A stretch of 64,000 nt of DNA from Arthrobacter_D sp015752045 (GCF_015752045.1 NZ_JADOUS010000002.1:62001-126000); one strand, 5' to 3'. Counted from the stretch's first letter, positions 34,262 to 43,141 are shown. Notes: a model not told the origin generated them from the letters alone. Made by a program: numbers and translations.

Positions 34262-35617
34262 ATGGCATCATCGGGAACTGTGACGAAGCGGGCGGAGACG
34301 GACAGGCAGCAGGCAGGCGGACGGCGCAGCGGATCCCGCGCCTGGCGCCTGGTGCGGCGGTCCGTGGGCCTCATCGGCCTCTTCGCCGTGATGCTCCTCG
34401 CGGTCGGCATCGGATGGGGCATCCGCTCCCCCGCACCGCAGGAGCGCGCCTACTCCACGTCCGAGCAGGCACAGCTCGACGCCGAGCACCGCTACCGTTC
34501 CGCGGCCGACCGGGCGCGGACCACGGCGGCGGACCCCGCGCTGGCCCCGGAGGCCGCGGCGGAACTCGCAGCGGCCGCCGCCGACCTCGACGAGCAGGCG
34601 GACGCCGTGGCCCTGCCGCGGTCCCCCGGGCCGACGGCGGACCCTGGCGCGGACGCCACTGCCACCAGCAGCAGCACCAGCACCGACGCCGCTGCCGCTG
34701 CCGGAGCGGCACCGGCCGACGCGCCGGACCTGCTGGCGATCCTGCGCGACAGCGCGCTGCTGAGCCTCCGCGACGCGGCCCGTGCGGAGCCGGGCCCGAG
34801 CAGGGTGCTCGCTGCCGCCGGCGTGAACCAGTGGCGTCACGTTCTTCAGCTCGGTGACGCCCTCGGCGTGGATCCTGGACTGCCCTCACCCGACGCGCTG
34901 TCCGCCGTCGACCTGGCCGCCGGCACCGGCCCGTTCGCAGCACCGGCACCTCCGGCCCCTGCCGCTCCTGCCGCCGATGCCGACGCTGCCGGCACGGCGG
35001 ACGCCCCGGGGTCCCCCGCCGACGCCGGATCCTCGACACCCGACGGCACGACCGGGTCCACCGGACCCGACGGACCCACCAGCCCCACGGCGCCGAACCT
35101 GCCCGCGGAGTGTGCCGGGACCCCGCTCGGTCCCGATTCCGACCGCCAGGCCCTCCTCACCGCGAGGACCGCCGAGGACCAGGCCCGGTACGCCTATGAG
35201 GTCGCTGCCGCACTGCTCCCGGAGCCCACGCGGGCCATGGACCTGGCCTCCACCCACCGGAAGGCGGCGGAAGCCGCGGCCGATCACCTCACCGCCCTGT
35301 GCGTTCCCCCGGGTCCGGGTCCGGCCGGCTATGCGATCGGGCCCGACTTCCGCGCCGATCCCCTCGCCGCGGCACGGGAGATCGAACAGGATCACACCGA
35401 GCTCTACGCGGGCCTCATCGCGACGGTCGGTCCGGAGGCCCGGGCCTGGGCCATCACCTCCTTCAGTGCCGCCGCCCTGCGCAGCCTCGACGCCGGCACA
35501 CCGCTGGAGGCCCTTCCCGGCCTGGCCGGCAGCGCTCCGACGCCGGGCAGCAGCGCGACCCCGGAGGCCACCCCCGCCCCCGAGGCCCCGCACCGGACGG
35601 AGCAGCCCGGTGGCTAG
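34262..35617 (+). CDS. Secreted/anchored DUF4439 ferritin-like protein
   Basis: 451 residues. Basic N-terminus then a membrane segment around 37-59 (VGLIGLFAVMLLAVGIGWGI), a coil-like Ala-rich region, a long Ala/Pro/Asp/Thr/Ser linker, and a C-terminal four-helix ferritin-like (DUF4439) domain around 295-410 with RTAEDQARYAYEVAAALL and EIEQDHTELYAGLIATVGPEAR. It probably sits outside the cell. I do not see the full set of diiron glutamates of true ferritins. Function unknown. It is divergent from rimP and overlaps the kinase gene by 8 nt. Confidence 0.75.
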   Translation: MASSGTVTKRAETDRQQAGGRRSGSRAWRLVRRSVGLIGLFAVMLLAVGIGWGIRSPAPQERAYSTSEQAQLDAEHRYRSAADRARTTAADPALAPEAAAELAAAAADLDEQADAVALPRSPGPTADPGADATATSSSTSTDAAAAAGAAPADAPDLLAILRDSALLSLRDAARAEPGPSRVLAAAGVNQWRHVLQLGDALGVDPGLPSPDALSAVDLAAGTGPFAAPAPPAPAAPAADADAAGTADAPGSPADAGSSTPDGTTGSTGPDGPTSPTAPNLPAECAGTPLGPDSDRQALLTARTAEDQARYAYEVAAALLPEPTRAMDLASTHRKAAEAAADHLTALCVPPGPGPAGYAIGPDFRADPLAAAREIEQDHTELYAGLIATVGPEARAWAITSFSAAALRSLDAGTPLEALPGLAGSAPTPGSSATPEATPAPEAPHRTEQPGG

Positions 35618-36728
35618 CGACCATGGACGGGTGCAGGACGCGGTGCCCGGCAGACGCCTGGACGGTGCTGCACGCAGCACGGATGGATCCGGTGACAGCA
35701 CGAGGGGACGGGCATCGGCCACCGGTCCACGCGCGGCATTCCCGGATCTCCCTCCGTCCCTCGTCCGGTCCGCCAGGATGATCGACGGAGGAGCCCGGTG
35801 GACGCGGACCTGGCATGACCTGCTTGCCGACCGGCTTGAGGCCTGGGACCTGGACCTCGATCTCCGGCCCGGGCAGCCGGCGTGGGCCGGGCGCTGCGCC
35901 GTCGTCGTGCCGGTGCTGCGGCGCGGCAGCGCGGCGCCCGAAGCCGTCCTCAAACTGGGCATCCCCCACGACGAGGCCCTGCCCGAGCCCGACGCGCTGA
36001 TGCTGTGGGACGGCACGGGCGCTGTCCGCCTGCTGGCGTCGTCGCGCACCGATTCCGCCCTGCTGCTGCAGCGTCTCGACGGGGACCACTCGCTGCGGGA
36101 CGTGCCGCTCGACGAGACCCCCGCGGCGTGGGGTCCGGTGCTGCGGCAACTCTGCATCCCCGCGGGCGACAGCGCGCCCTGGGCGGCCTTCCCCCATCTG
36201 GCGTCGGAGGCCGAGCAGTGGACGGACACGCTCCCCGCGCACTGGGACGACCTCGGCGAACCGTTCCCCCGCTGGCTCATGGAGGCCGCGCTGGAGGTCT
36301 GCCAGTCGCGCGGGGTCCTCGGCCGACGATCGGAGCGCGATGTCCTCGTGCACGCGGACCTGCACTACGACAACCTCCTGCCGGCCTCGCCCGACCGGCT
36401 CGGGGACTTCCTCGCGATCGACCCGAAGCCCGTGCTGGGTGACGCGGAGTACGCGGTGGCCCCCATGCTGTGGAACCGGCTCGGAGAGCTCGATCCCGCC
36501 GACCCCGCCGGTCACGTGCAGGCGCACTGCCGGGCCCTGGCCGCAGCCGCGGGACTCGACGCGGAGGTGGCCCGGGACTGGACCGTGGTCCGTGAGGTCC
36601 GCAACGCGCTGTCCGCCCTGGCGATCGGCTCGACGGGCGAGGCCGACCGGTCGCTGTGGGTGGCGAGTTCGATGCTCGGTCGGACCCTGGACGGACTGCC
36701 GCCGGTCCGGGACCTCCCCGTCGCGTAG
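35610..36728 (+). CDS. APH(6)/hydroxyurea-resistance-type kinase
   Basis: About 372 residues from a GTG that overlaps the stop of the upstream gene. The kinase core has VLKLGIPHDEALPEPDALMLWDG, the catalytic HADLHYDN (H248-N255) and the metal-binding IDPKPVLGDAEY. This set is typical of the aminoglycoside/hydroxyurea (streptomycin 6-kinase-like) family. The first 60 residues are unconserved-looking, so a start further in (GTG at 35631) is possible. The substrate in this organism is unknown; resistance should not be assumed. Confidence 0.82.
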   Translation: MASDHGRVQDAVPGRRLDGAARSTDGSGDSTRGRASATGPRAAFPDLPPSLVRSARMIDGGARWTRTWHDLLADRLEAWDLDLDLRPGQPAWAGRCAVVVPVLRRGSAAPEAVLKLGIPHDEALPEPDALMLWDGTGAVRLLASSRTDSALLLQRLDGDHSLRDVPLDETPAAWGPVLRQLCIPAGDSAPWAAFPHLASEAEQWTDTLPAHWDDLGEPFPRWLMEAALEVCQSRGVLGRRSERDVLVHADLHYDNLLPASPDRLGDFLAIDPKPVLGDAEYAVAPMLWNRLGELDPADPAGHVQAHCRALAAAAGLDAEVARDWTVVREVRNALSALAIGSTGEADRSLWVASSMLGRTLDGLPPVRDLPVA

Positions 36729-36748
36729 CCGCGCCGTCGCACCGCGGC

Positions 36749-37567
36749 TCAGGGGGCGGGCGCCACCAGCGGGCGGATGTTCTCGACCCACACGTCGTAG
36801 CCGAGCTTGACGATCAGGGCACCGACCACGAGGAGGAACACGATCCTGATGAAGCGGCTGCCCTGACTGATGGCCATGCGTGACCCGGTGTAGCCGCCGG
36901 CCATGTTCGCGACGCCGAGCAGCAGTCCGAGGCCCCACAGGAGGGACCCGTTGGGCAGGAAGAACATGAGGGCCCCGAAGTTGGTCGCCATGTTGACGAT
37001 CTTGGCCTTGGCACTGGCGCCGAGGAAGTTGTAGCCCAGCAGCGTGACCATCGCGATGATGAGGAAGGACCCGGTGCCGGGGCCGATCAGTCCGTCGTAG
37101 AAACCGATGACGAGCCCGATCGCGCACGCCGTCCCGTAGTGGCGGGCGCCCTCGTACCGGAGCGTCGTGAGCGTCCCGACGGAGGGCTTCAGCGCGGTGA
37201 ACACCGCGACGCCGATCAGCGCCACCACGATGATCGGCTTGAAGACCGACGACGGCAGGGACGACGCGAGGACGGCCCCGCCGAAGCCGCCGACGAGGGC
37301 GACTCCCGCCATCGGCAGCGCCGTCCGCAGGTCCGGGTGGGCACGCCGGTAGTAGGTGATGGCACTCGTCGTCGTCCCGAAGATGGATCCCATCTTGTTG
37401 GTGGCCAGGGCCTCCACGGGTGCGATGCCGGGCACGAGGAGCAGGGCCGGCAGCTGCAGCAGGCCGCCGCCGCCGACGACGGCGTCCACCCAGCCGGCGG
37501 CGAATCCGGCGACGAGCACCAGCAGGATCGTGGCGAGGTGCAGCTCCTCGAGTCCCGAGCCTCCCAA
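36749..37567 (-). CDS. TSUP-family membrane transporter (TauE/SafE-like)
   Basis: 272 residues, about eight hydrophobic segments. The N-terminal AAGWVDAVVGGGGLLQLPALLL and the later GLVIGFYDGLIGPGTGSFLIIAMV are the duplicated TSUP signature. Members export or import sulfite, sulfonates and related anions; the substrate is not determined. The in-frame TTG at 37567 lies 2 nt after the proS stop, but no ribosome-binding site is evident, so the true start may be a little further in. Confidence 0.85.
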   Translation of the reverse strand: MGGSGLEELHLATILLVLVAGFAAGWVDAVVGGGGLLQLPALLLVPGIAPVEALATNKMGSIFGTTTSAITYYRRAHPDLRTALPMAGVALVGGFGGAVLASSLPSSVFKPIIVVALIGVAVFTALKPSVGTLTTLRYEGARHYGTACAIGLVIGFYDGLIGPGTGSFLIIAMVTLLGYNFLGASAKAKIVNMATNFGALMFFLPNGSLLWGLGLLLGVANMAGGYTGSRMAISQGSRFIRIVFLLVVGALIVKLGYDVWVENIRPLVAPAP

Positions 37568-37569
37568 GG

Positions 37570-39369
37570 TCAGTGCGCGGTGAGTTCGCGCAGCAGCGCG
37601 GCAACCTCGTCGACGGCCACGTTCTGTGCCTCGCCCGTGCGCCGGTCCTTGACCTCGAGCACGCCGTCCGCGAGCCCGCGCCCGACGACGACGATGGTGG
37701 GCACGCCGATGAGCTCGGCGTCGCCGAACTTCACCCCCGGGGAGACCTTGGGGCGGTCGTCATACAGCACGGTCAGGCCGGAGGACTCGAGCTCGGCCGC
37801 GAGCTTCTCGGCGGCCTCGAACACCTCGGCCCCCTTGCCCGTGGCGACGATGTGCACGTCGGCGGGGGCGACGTTGCGGGGCCAGATGATGCCGCGGTCG
37901 TCATGGTTCGCTTCGGCGAGGGCCGCGAGGGCGCGCGTCACGCCGACGCCGTAGGAGCCCATGGTCACCGTGGCGAGCTTGCCGTTGTGGTCGAGGACCT
38001 TCAGCCCCAGTGCTTCGGCGTACTTCCGCCCGAGCTGGAAGATGTGGCCCATCTCGATGCCGCGGGCCGCGACCAGCGGTCCCGAGCCGTCGGGTGCCTC
38101 GTCGCCCTCGCGCACCTCGACGGCCTCGACGACGCCGTCCCAGGTGAAGTCGCGGCCGGCGATGAGGCCGAAGACGTGCTTCCCGTGCTTGTTGGCGCCG
38201 GTGATCCACGGGGTGCCGCTGACCACGCGGGGGTCCACGAGGTAGCGCAGGCCCGTGGCGGACTCGGCGCCGAGCACGGCCGCGTCCAGCGTCAGGCCCG
38301 GGCCGATGTAGCCCTTCACGAGGCCCGGGTGCTTCTTGAGGTCGTCCTCGGTAGCGGCCTCGACGGCCACCTCACCGCCGGTCTCCAGGTGGCCCGCGAT
38401 ATTCGCCTCGATGCGCTTGAGGTCCACGGTGCGGTCACCGGGCACCCCGACGACGACGATCTCGCGCTCCCCGGTGGGCAGGACGGCAGCGAGCACGACG
38501 TTCTTCAGGGTGTCCGCGGCCACCCATTCCCTGTCGCCGCGCGCCGCTGCGGCGTTCGCGTGGTCGACGAGGGTGTCGATGGTCGGTGTGTCAGGGGTGT
38601 CCCGCACCTCGGCTGCCGGGGCGTCGGAATAGTCGACGGCGTCGGGGACCACGGTGGTGACGGCCTCCACGTTCGCGGTGTAGCCGCCGGCCGAGCGGAC
38701 GAAGGTGTCCTCGCCGATGGGCGTGGGGTGCAGGAACTCCTCGCTCTTCGAGCCGCCCATCGCGCCGGCGGTCGCCGTCACGGGGATGACCTCGAGTCCG
38801 AGCCGCTCGAAGATGCGCAGGTAGGCCGCCCGGTGCAGCTGGTAGCTGGCCTCGAGGCCTTCGTCGTCGATGTCGAAGGAGTAGGAGTCCTTCATGATGA
38901 ACTCGCGGCCGCGGAGGAGTCCGGCACGCGGACGTGCCTCGTCGCGGTACTTGGTCTGGATCTGGAACAGGCTCAGCGGCAGGTCCTTGTACGAGCTGTA
39001 CAGGTCCTTCACGAGGAGGGTGAACATCTCCTCGTGCGTCGGCGCCAGGAGGTAGTCCGCCCCCTTGCGGTCCTGGAGCCGGAAGAGGCCTTCGCCGTAC
39101 TCGGTCCAGCGGTTCGTCGCCTCGTAGGGCTCCCTGGGCAGCAGCGCCGGGAAGTGGACCTCCTGGGCGCCCATGGCTTCCATCTCCTCGCGGATGATGG
39201 CCTCGACCCGCGCGAGGACCTTCAGGCCCAGGGGCAGCCAGCTGTAGATGCCCGGGGCGGCACGCCGGATGTAACCGGCCCGGACCAGGAGGCGGTGGCT
39301 GGCGACCTCGGCGTCGGCAGGGTCCTCACGCAGGGTGCGCAGGAAAAGGGTCGAGAGTCGTAAGACCAC
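37570..39369 (-). CDS. proS: Prolyl-tRNA synthetase
   Basis: 599 residues of bacterial-type ProRS. Class II motifs: YIRRAAPGIYSWLPLG (start of motif 1), YRDEARPRAGLLRGREFIMKDSYSF (motif 2), the editing insertion domain around 230-390, and GSYGVGVTRALAALAE (motif 3). An anticodon-binding domain closes it. The start is GTG (VVLRLSTLF). A hairpin lies 57 nt upstream. Confidence 0.97.
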   Translation of the reverse strand: MVLRLSTLFLRTLREDPADAEVASHRLLVRAGYIRRAAPGIYSWLPLGLKVLARVEAIIREEMEAMGAQEVHFPALLPREPYEATNRWTEYGEGLFRLQDRKGADYLLAPTHEEMFTLLVKDLYSSYKDLPLSLFQIQTKYRDEARPRAGLLRGREFIMKDSYSFDIDDEGLEASYQLHRAAYLRIFERLGLEVIPVTATAGAMGGSKSEEFLHPTPIGEDTFVRSAGGYTANVEAVTTVVPDAVDYSDAPAAEVRDTPDTPTIDTLVDHANAAAARGDREWVAADTLKNVVLAAVLPTGEREIVVVGVPGDRTVDLKRIEANIAGHLETGGEVAVEAATEDDLKKHPGLVKGYIGPGLTLDAAVLGAESATGLRYLVDPRVVSGTPWITGANKHGKHVFGLIAGRDFTWDGVVEAVEVREGDEAPDGSGPLVAARGIEMGHIFQLGRKYAEALGLKVLDHNGKLATVTMGSYGVGVTRALAALAEANHDDRGIIWPRNVAPADVHIVATGKGAEVFEAAEKLAAELESSGLTVLYDDRPKVSPGVKFGDAELIGVPTIVVVGRGLADGVLEVKDRRTGEAQNVAVDEVAALLRELTAH

Positions 39370-39425
39370 GCGGATGTCCGTTCGTATTCATCGGGCGCTG
39401 CTGGATCGAGCACTGCCATTCACTC

Positions 39426-39443
39426 TCCCGCCGTCCGGCGGGA
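39426..39443 (-). repeat. Small hairpin in the proS leader
   Basis: TCCCGCC-GTCC-GGCGGGA pairs perfectly over 7 bp. It lies between the upstream GNAT gene and proS. The minus-strand TAGATT upstream could be a proS -10 box, which would place the hairpin in the leader. It is equally possible that it ends the GNAT transcript. No T-box motif is seen. Confidence 0.45.
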
Positions 39444-39506
39444 AACAACAGGTACCAATCTAGCCGGTCCATCCGGCGCGGCGGTGAGCACCGCGGCGCA
39501 CCGGCC

Positions 39507-40409
39507 TCAGAAGAGGATCGTCGCGAAGGTGTCCACCTGCTCGAAGCCCACGCGCTTGTACGCCGCGATGGCGCGCGCATTGTAGGAGTTCACGTAGAGG
39601 CTCACGGTGGGGGCGAGGGAGCGGGCGGCGACGACGACGCCGGCCATGTAGGCGGCGCTGAGCCCCCTCCCGCGGTGGTCGGGGTTCACCCAGACCCCCT
39701 GCACCTGGACCGCCTGCGAGGACACGGTGCCGAGCTCGGCCTTGAAGATCACGGTGCCGTCGTCGTCGAACGCCGCGAGCGAGTGCCGGCGGCCGATCAG
39801 GGAGGCGACGCGCCGGCGGTAGTGGTCGGACCCGCCGATGAAGGGCGAGTAGCCCACTTCCTCCTCGAACATCGCGGCGCAGGCGGGCAGCAGGCGGTCG
39901 AGTTCGTCGGGTCGCGTGAAGCGCAGATCGGACGCCGGGGCGATGAGCGGGTCCGTGTCGATGGCCATGAGGGGCTGGTTGGGCCGCACGTCGAACGGCT
40001 CGGCACTGTAGTCCTCGAGGGTGGACCAGAGGTCCATCACGCCCTCGGACAGGCCGAAGATCGAGGAGAAGGTACGGCCCGAGCGTCCGAGGTGGTCGCC
40101 GAAGATGGCACCGGTCTCGTCCGTCACGCCGACCGGGACGAGGTTGACCCCGGCCCAGCACGCGGCCCGCAGCTCATGGTGGCGGAACATCCCGATGACC
40201 TCGCCGCCGGCGAACGACGGCGCGGCGCTGGTGGTGACTTCGAGGTGCGAGGCGACGAAGACATTGGCCACGGGGTCTTCGTTGACGAGGGCCCAGAGAT
40301 CCGGCGTGTCGGCTGCGCCGAGCACCCGGAAGGACCACGGCCCTTCCGGGTCGGGCTGGGGCCTAGCTAACGGTAACCATGGGGCCACCCTGGCCAGCAG
40401 TTTCGCCAT
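39507..40409 (-). CDS. GNAT acetyltransferase with DUF4081-like N-terminal domain
   Basis: 300 residues: an N-terminal half resembling DUF4081, then a GNAT domain with acetyl-CoA-binding VQGVWVNPDHRGRGLSAAYMAGV and the C-terminal LYVNSYNARAIAAYKRVGFEQV. The acceptor substrate is unknown. The annotated start overlaps the ispG end by 47 nt; an internal GTG is possible. Overlap suggests shared transcription with ispG. Confidence 0.82.
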   Translation of the reverse strand: MAKLLARVAPWLPLARPQPDPEGPWSFRVLGAADTPDLWALVNEDPVANVFVASHLEVTTSAAPSFAGGEVIGMFRHHELRAACWAGVNLVPVGVTDETGAIFGDHLGRSGRTFSSIFGLSEGVMDLWSTLEDYSAEPFDVRPNQPLMAIDTDPLIAPASDLRFTRPDELDRLLPACAAMFEEEVGYSPFIGGSDHYRRRVASLIGRRHSLAAFDDDGTVIFKAELGTVSSQAVQVQGVWVNPDHRGRGLSAAYMAGVVVAARSLAPTVSLYVNSYNARAIAAYKRVGFEQVDTFATILF

Positions 40410-41529
40410 CAGCCTCCCCCATCTCCTCCGCGAGCCGCATGGCTTCCTCGATCAGCGTCTCCACGATCTGGTCCTCGGGCACGGTCTTGATGACCTCGCC
40501 CCTGACGAAGATCTGTCCCTTGCCGTTGCCCGACGCGACGCCGAGGTCGGCCTCGCGGGCTTCACCGGGTCCGTTGACGACGCACCCCATCACGGCCACG
40601 CGCAGGGGGACCTCCATGCCTTCGAGGCCGGCGGTCACTTCCTCCGCGAGGGTGTAGACGTCGACCTGCGCCCTGCCGCACGAGGGGCAGGACACGATCT
40701 CGAGCTTGCGGGGGCGCAGGTTGAGGGACTGGAGGATCTGGTTGGCCACCTTGATCTCCTCGACCGGCGGTGCGGAGAGGGAGACGCGGATGGTGTCGCC
40801 GATGCCCTTGGCCAGGAGCGCGCCGAATGCGGTGGCGGACTTGATGGTGCCCTGGAAGGCAGGCCCTGCCTCGGTCACGCCGAGGTGCAGGGGCCAGTCG
40901 CCGCGCTCGGCGAGGAGCTCGTACGCCCGCACCATGATCACGGGGTCGTTGTGCTTCACGGAGATCTTGAAGTCGTGGAAGTCGTGCTCCTCGAACAGCG
41001 ACGCCTCCCAGACGGCCGACTCGACGAGAGCCTCCGGGGTGGCTTTCCCGTATTTCTCCATGAGTCGCGGGTCGAGCGATCCCGCGTTGACGCCGATGCG
41101 GATCGAGGTGCCGGCGGCCTTCGCGGCGTCCGCGATCTGCTTGACCTGGTCGTCGAACTTGCGGATGTTGCCCGGGTTCACGCGGACCGCAGCGCAGCCG
41201 GCGTCGATCGCGGCGAAGACGTACTTCGGCTGGAAGTGGATGTCGGCGATGACCGGGATCTGCGACTTCTTCGCGATGATCGGCAGTGCCGCGGCGTCGT
41301 CCGGCGAGGGGCAGGCGACGCGGACGATGTCGCAGCCGGTGGCGGTCAGTTCGGCGATCTGCTGGAGGGTCGCGTTGATGTCCGTGGTCGGCGTCGTGGT
41401 CATCGACTGGATGCTGATGGGGAAATCGGATCCGACGCCCACCGAGCCGACCTTGATCTGGCGGGTCTTGCGCCGGGGGGCGAGGACGGGCGGCGGTGCT
41501 GCTGGCATTCCTAGGTTGACCGAGGTCAA
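40363..41529 (-). CDS. ispG: 4-hydroxy-3-methylbut-2-en-1-yl diphosphate synthase
   Basis: Iron-sulfur enzyme near the end of the MEP isoprenoid pathway. 388 residues: KVGSVGVGSDFPISIQSMTTTPTTD, RVNPGNI, and the [4Fe-4S] region VSCPSCGRAQVD, then GCVVNGPGE. The TTG start at 41529 follows GGAGGATGTT and gives TSVNLGMPAAPPPV, the typical beginning; ATG at 41541 is less well placed. The same window carries dxr, another MEP gene, 3 kb upstream. Confidence 0.95.
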   Translation of the reverse strand: MTSVNLGMPAAPPPVLAPRRKTRQIKVGSVGVGSDFPISIQSMTTTPTTDINATLQQIAELTATGCDIVRVACPSPDDAAALPIIAKKSQIPVIADIHFQPKYVFAAIDAGCAAVRVNPGNIRKFDDQVKQIADAAKAAGTSIRIGVNAGSLDPRLMEKYGKATPEALVESAVWEASLFEEHDFHDFKISVKHNDPVIMVRAYELLAERGDWPLHLGVTEAGPAFQGTIKSATAFGALLAKGIGDTIRVSLSAPPVEEIKVANQILQSLNLRPRKLEIVSCPSCGRAQVDVYTLAEEVTAGLEGMEVPLRVAVMGCVVNGPGEAREADLGVASGNGKGQIFVRGEVIKTVPEDQIVETLIEEAMRLAEEMGEADGETAGQGGPMVTVS

Positions 41530-41628
41530 AACATCCTCCATGCTGGCGGCCCTGGCCGCACGTGTGACGACATACTTGATTTCATTATCCACCCGGCCCG
41601 GGCCTGCGTCGTCCTGCCGGGACACAGG

Positions 41629-41919
41629 TCACACGAGGTCGCGGAACGCTCCGATGACGGGATTCCATGCGGTGGTCTTGACGGCGGAGATCGCCCCGGC
41701 CCGCGCGAACGGGTCTTCGCTCACGAGCTGGTTGAGGTCGGCCTCGGTCGCCGATGCGAAAAGCAGGAGCGCCCCCGTGCCGTCGGCGAACGGGCCCGAG
41801 GCGAGGACGCGGCCGTCGCCGACGAGTCCTTCGAGCCACTGGCGGTGCGCGGGACGGTGCTCGGCGCGGAGGTGGTCGTGGTCGGGGTTGTATACGTACT
41901 CGACGGCGAAGATGCTCAT
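41629..41919 (-). CDS. YciI-like protein
   Basis: 96 residues of the dimeric alpha+beta (YciI/EthD-type) fold: FAVEYVYNPDHDHLRAEHRPAHRQWLEGLVGDGRVLASGPF, then ADLNQLVSEDPFARAGAI. The HRPAHRQWL histidines are typical of the family. Function unknown. The TAG of the upstream gene and a TAGGGT box share bases 41932-41930, with 7 nt to this ATG. It could be leaderless, or use GGGTGA as a weak ribosome-binding site. Confidence 0.8.
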   Translation of the reverse strand: MSIFAVEYVYNPDHDHLRAEHRPAHRQWLEGLVGDGRVLASGPFADGTGALLLFASATEADLNQLVSEDPFARAGAISAVKTTAWNPVIGAFRDLV

Positions 41920-41929
41920 GGGTTTCACC

Positions 41930-42376
41930 CTACGTGACTCCGAGCAGGTAGACCTTGACGATCGTCGCGACACCGGCGGCCCACAGCAGGGAAGTCAGCG
42001 TGCCGATGATGAACCGCTCCGCCGCGGCGGGGGTCTCCTTCAGCTCGGCATAGCGCCCGAGCGCCTTGACCGCCACGACGTAGGCGATGGCGACCGGCTC
42101 GCCGCCGAGGATCGCGACGGTCACGGCCAGGCGCTCGAGCACGCCGATGACCAGCCCGCCGCGGAGCACCCCCGGGGGCAGGGCATCGATCGGCGCGTGG
42201 GGCGGGCGGGCCGGGGGCTCCGGGAGTTCGAGCTGCGGCTGGTCCGCGGGTTCGGGGAGTTCCCTGCGCCGTTCCGCGGTGTCCACCGATCGCGCCAGGC
42301 GCAGCACGAGCTTGGTGACGGGCGAGCCCAGGCCGCCCGCTGCGATGAGGGCCACCGCGATCCACAGTGCGTCCAC
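41930..42376 (-). CDS. Small membrane protein next to a SatD-like gene
   Basis: 148 residues, an N-terminal hydrophobic segment (LWIAVALIAAGGLGSPVTKLVLRLA), a Pro/Glu-rich linker, then two or three more segments (GLVIGVLERLAVTVAILGGEPVAIAYVVAVKALGRYAELK and the C-terminal end). VLERLAVTVAILGGEP occurs in many small membrane proteins paired with SatD-like genes. Function is unknown. Confidence 0.6.
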   Translation of the reverse strand: MDALWIAVALIAAGGLGSPVTKLVLRLARSVDTAERRRELPEPADQPQLELPEPPARPPHAPIDALPPGVLRGGLVIGVLERLAVTVAILGGEPVAIAYVVAVKALGRYAELKETPAAAERFIIGTLTSLLWAAGVATIVKVYLLGVT

Positions 42377-42496
42377 CGATACCTCCTCCAGCGTCGTCGA
42401 CCGTGCCGCTCACCGTCTCCCGTCATGTCTACAGCACGTCACCCCCAGGCCGGGCTACGCCGCGGGAGGCCTGGGGAGTCGGCGCCGGGGCGTGAG

Positions 42497-43102
42497 TCAG
42501 GCGGGCTGGTCGGCCCAGGCCAGGAGGCGGGCGGCCGCGTGCCGCACCGCGCGCTCCTCGTGCCAGGCCGCGCGCGCGGCCGCCTTGCTCACGGCCTGCG
42601 GACTGATGCCGAGGCTCCGCGCCACCACGGTCTGCGTGCCACGCTCGCCGGGCTGCAGGAGATCGAGGATGCGCCACTCCGCCTCGGATCGCCCCATGAC
42701 ATGCCGACCGAGCAGCGCGAGCACCCCCTCGGCCTCCGCTGCCAGGTCGGAACGACCGTCCGGCCCCTCGACGGCCAGCGGTGCGCGATCACCAGTCTTC
42801 TTGGCCCTGTCCACGGCCGTGCGGGCGGCGACGAACGCCGACCCCCGGCCCTCCCGCGGCGAGGACGGGAAGGGTTCGTCGACCACGCCGACGCCGATCC
42901 CCACGTACCAGCCGCCCGCACGGAGGGACAGCAGGACGGCGTCGACAACGTCGGCCGGATCGGCCAGGACGCCCTGGGCCTCGTCCCCGACCGAGCGCTC
43001 CCAGGGCAGGACGGCCTGGAAGGGCCGAAGGAGGTCCAACAGTTCGGGGATGCGGTCCGGAGAGGTGCGGCTGGCCGCCTGGTCGATCGTGAGGACGAAC
43101 AT
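42497..43102 (-). CDS. SatD-like protein with a C-terminal helix-turn-helix
   Basis: 201 residues. The N-terminal half (TIDQAASRTSPDRIPELLD, ERSVGDEAQGVLADPADVVDAVLLSLRAGGWYVGIGVGVV, GRGSAFVAARTAVDRAKK) resembles SatD; the end, RSEAEWRILDLLQPGERGTQTVVARSLGISPQAVSKAAARAAWHEER, is a DNA-binding helix-turn-helix. It probably regulates itself and the membrane gene downstream through the palindrome over its -35. The start ATG is 6 nt after a TACGGT box. Its role in acid tolerance is known only for distant relatives. Confidence 0.72.
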   Translation of the reverse strand: MFVLTIDQAASRTSPDRIPELLDLLRPFQAVLPWERSVGDEAQGVLADPADVVDAVLLSLRAGGWYVGIGVGVVDEPFPSSPREGRGSAFVAARTAVDRAKKTGDRAPLAVEGPDGRSDLAAEAEGVLALLGRHVMGRSEAEWRILDLLQPGERGTQTVVARSLGISPQAVSKAAARAAWHEERAVRHAAARLLAWADQPA

Positions 43103-43108
43103 TCGTCA

Positions 43109-43139
43109 ACCGTATGGGGTTGAATTTTGATTTACAACC
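43109..43139 (-). promoter_or_regulatory. satD-like gene promoter with an AT-rich palindrome
   Basis: On the minus strand TTGTAA (43137-43132), 17 nt, TACGGT (43114-43109), 6 nt to the ATG at 43102. A near-symmetric AT-rich stretch, 43118-43139, with arms GGTTG/CAACC, covers the -35 and spacer. It stands out in the GC-rich surroundings. The most likely ligand is the helix-turn-helix protein encoded here. Confidence 0.6.
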
Positions 43140-43141
43140 GG

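Noticed and set aside
35610..36728. Horizontally acquired antibiotic-resistance gene
   Set aside because: Base composition and codon use match the neighbours, and no mobile element or repeats flank it; the APH(6)-like family includes housekeeping kinases of unknown substrate.
35463..37604. A 713-codon frame across the kinase, TSUP and DUF4439 genes
   Set aside because: Arg/Gly-rich composition typical of an antisense frame in high-GC DNA; it conflicts with three genes that have clear motifs.
39370..39506. T-box leader of proS
   Set aside because: The 137-nt gap holds a single short stem and no recognisable T-box antiterminator sequence.
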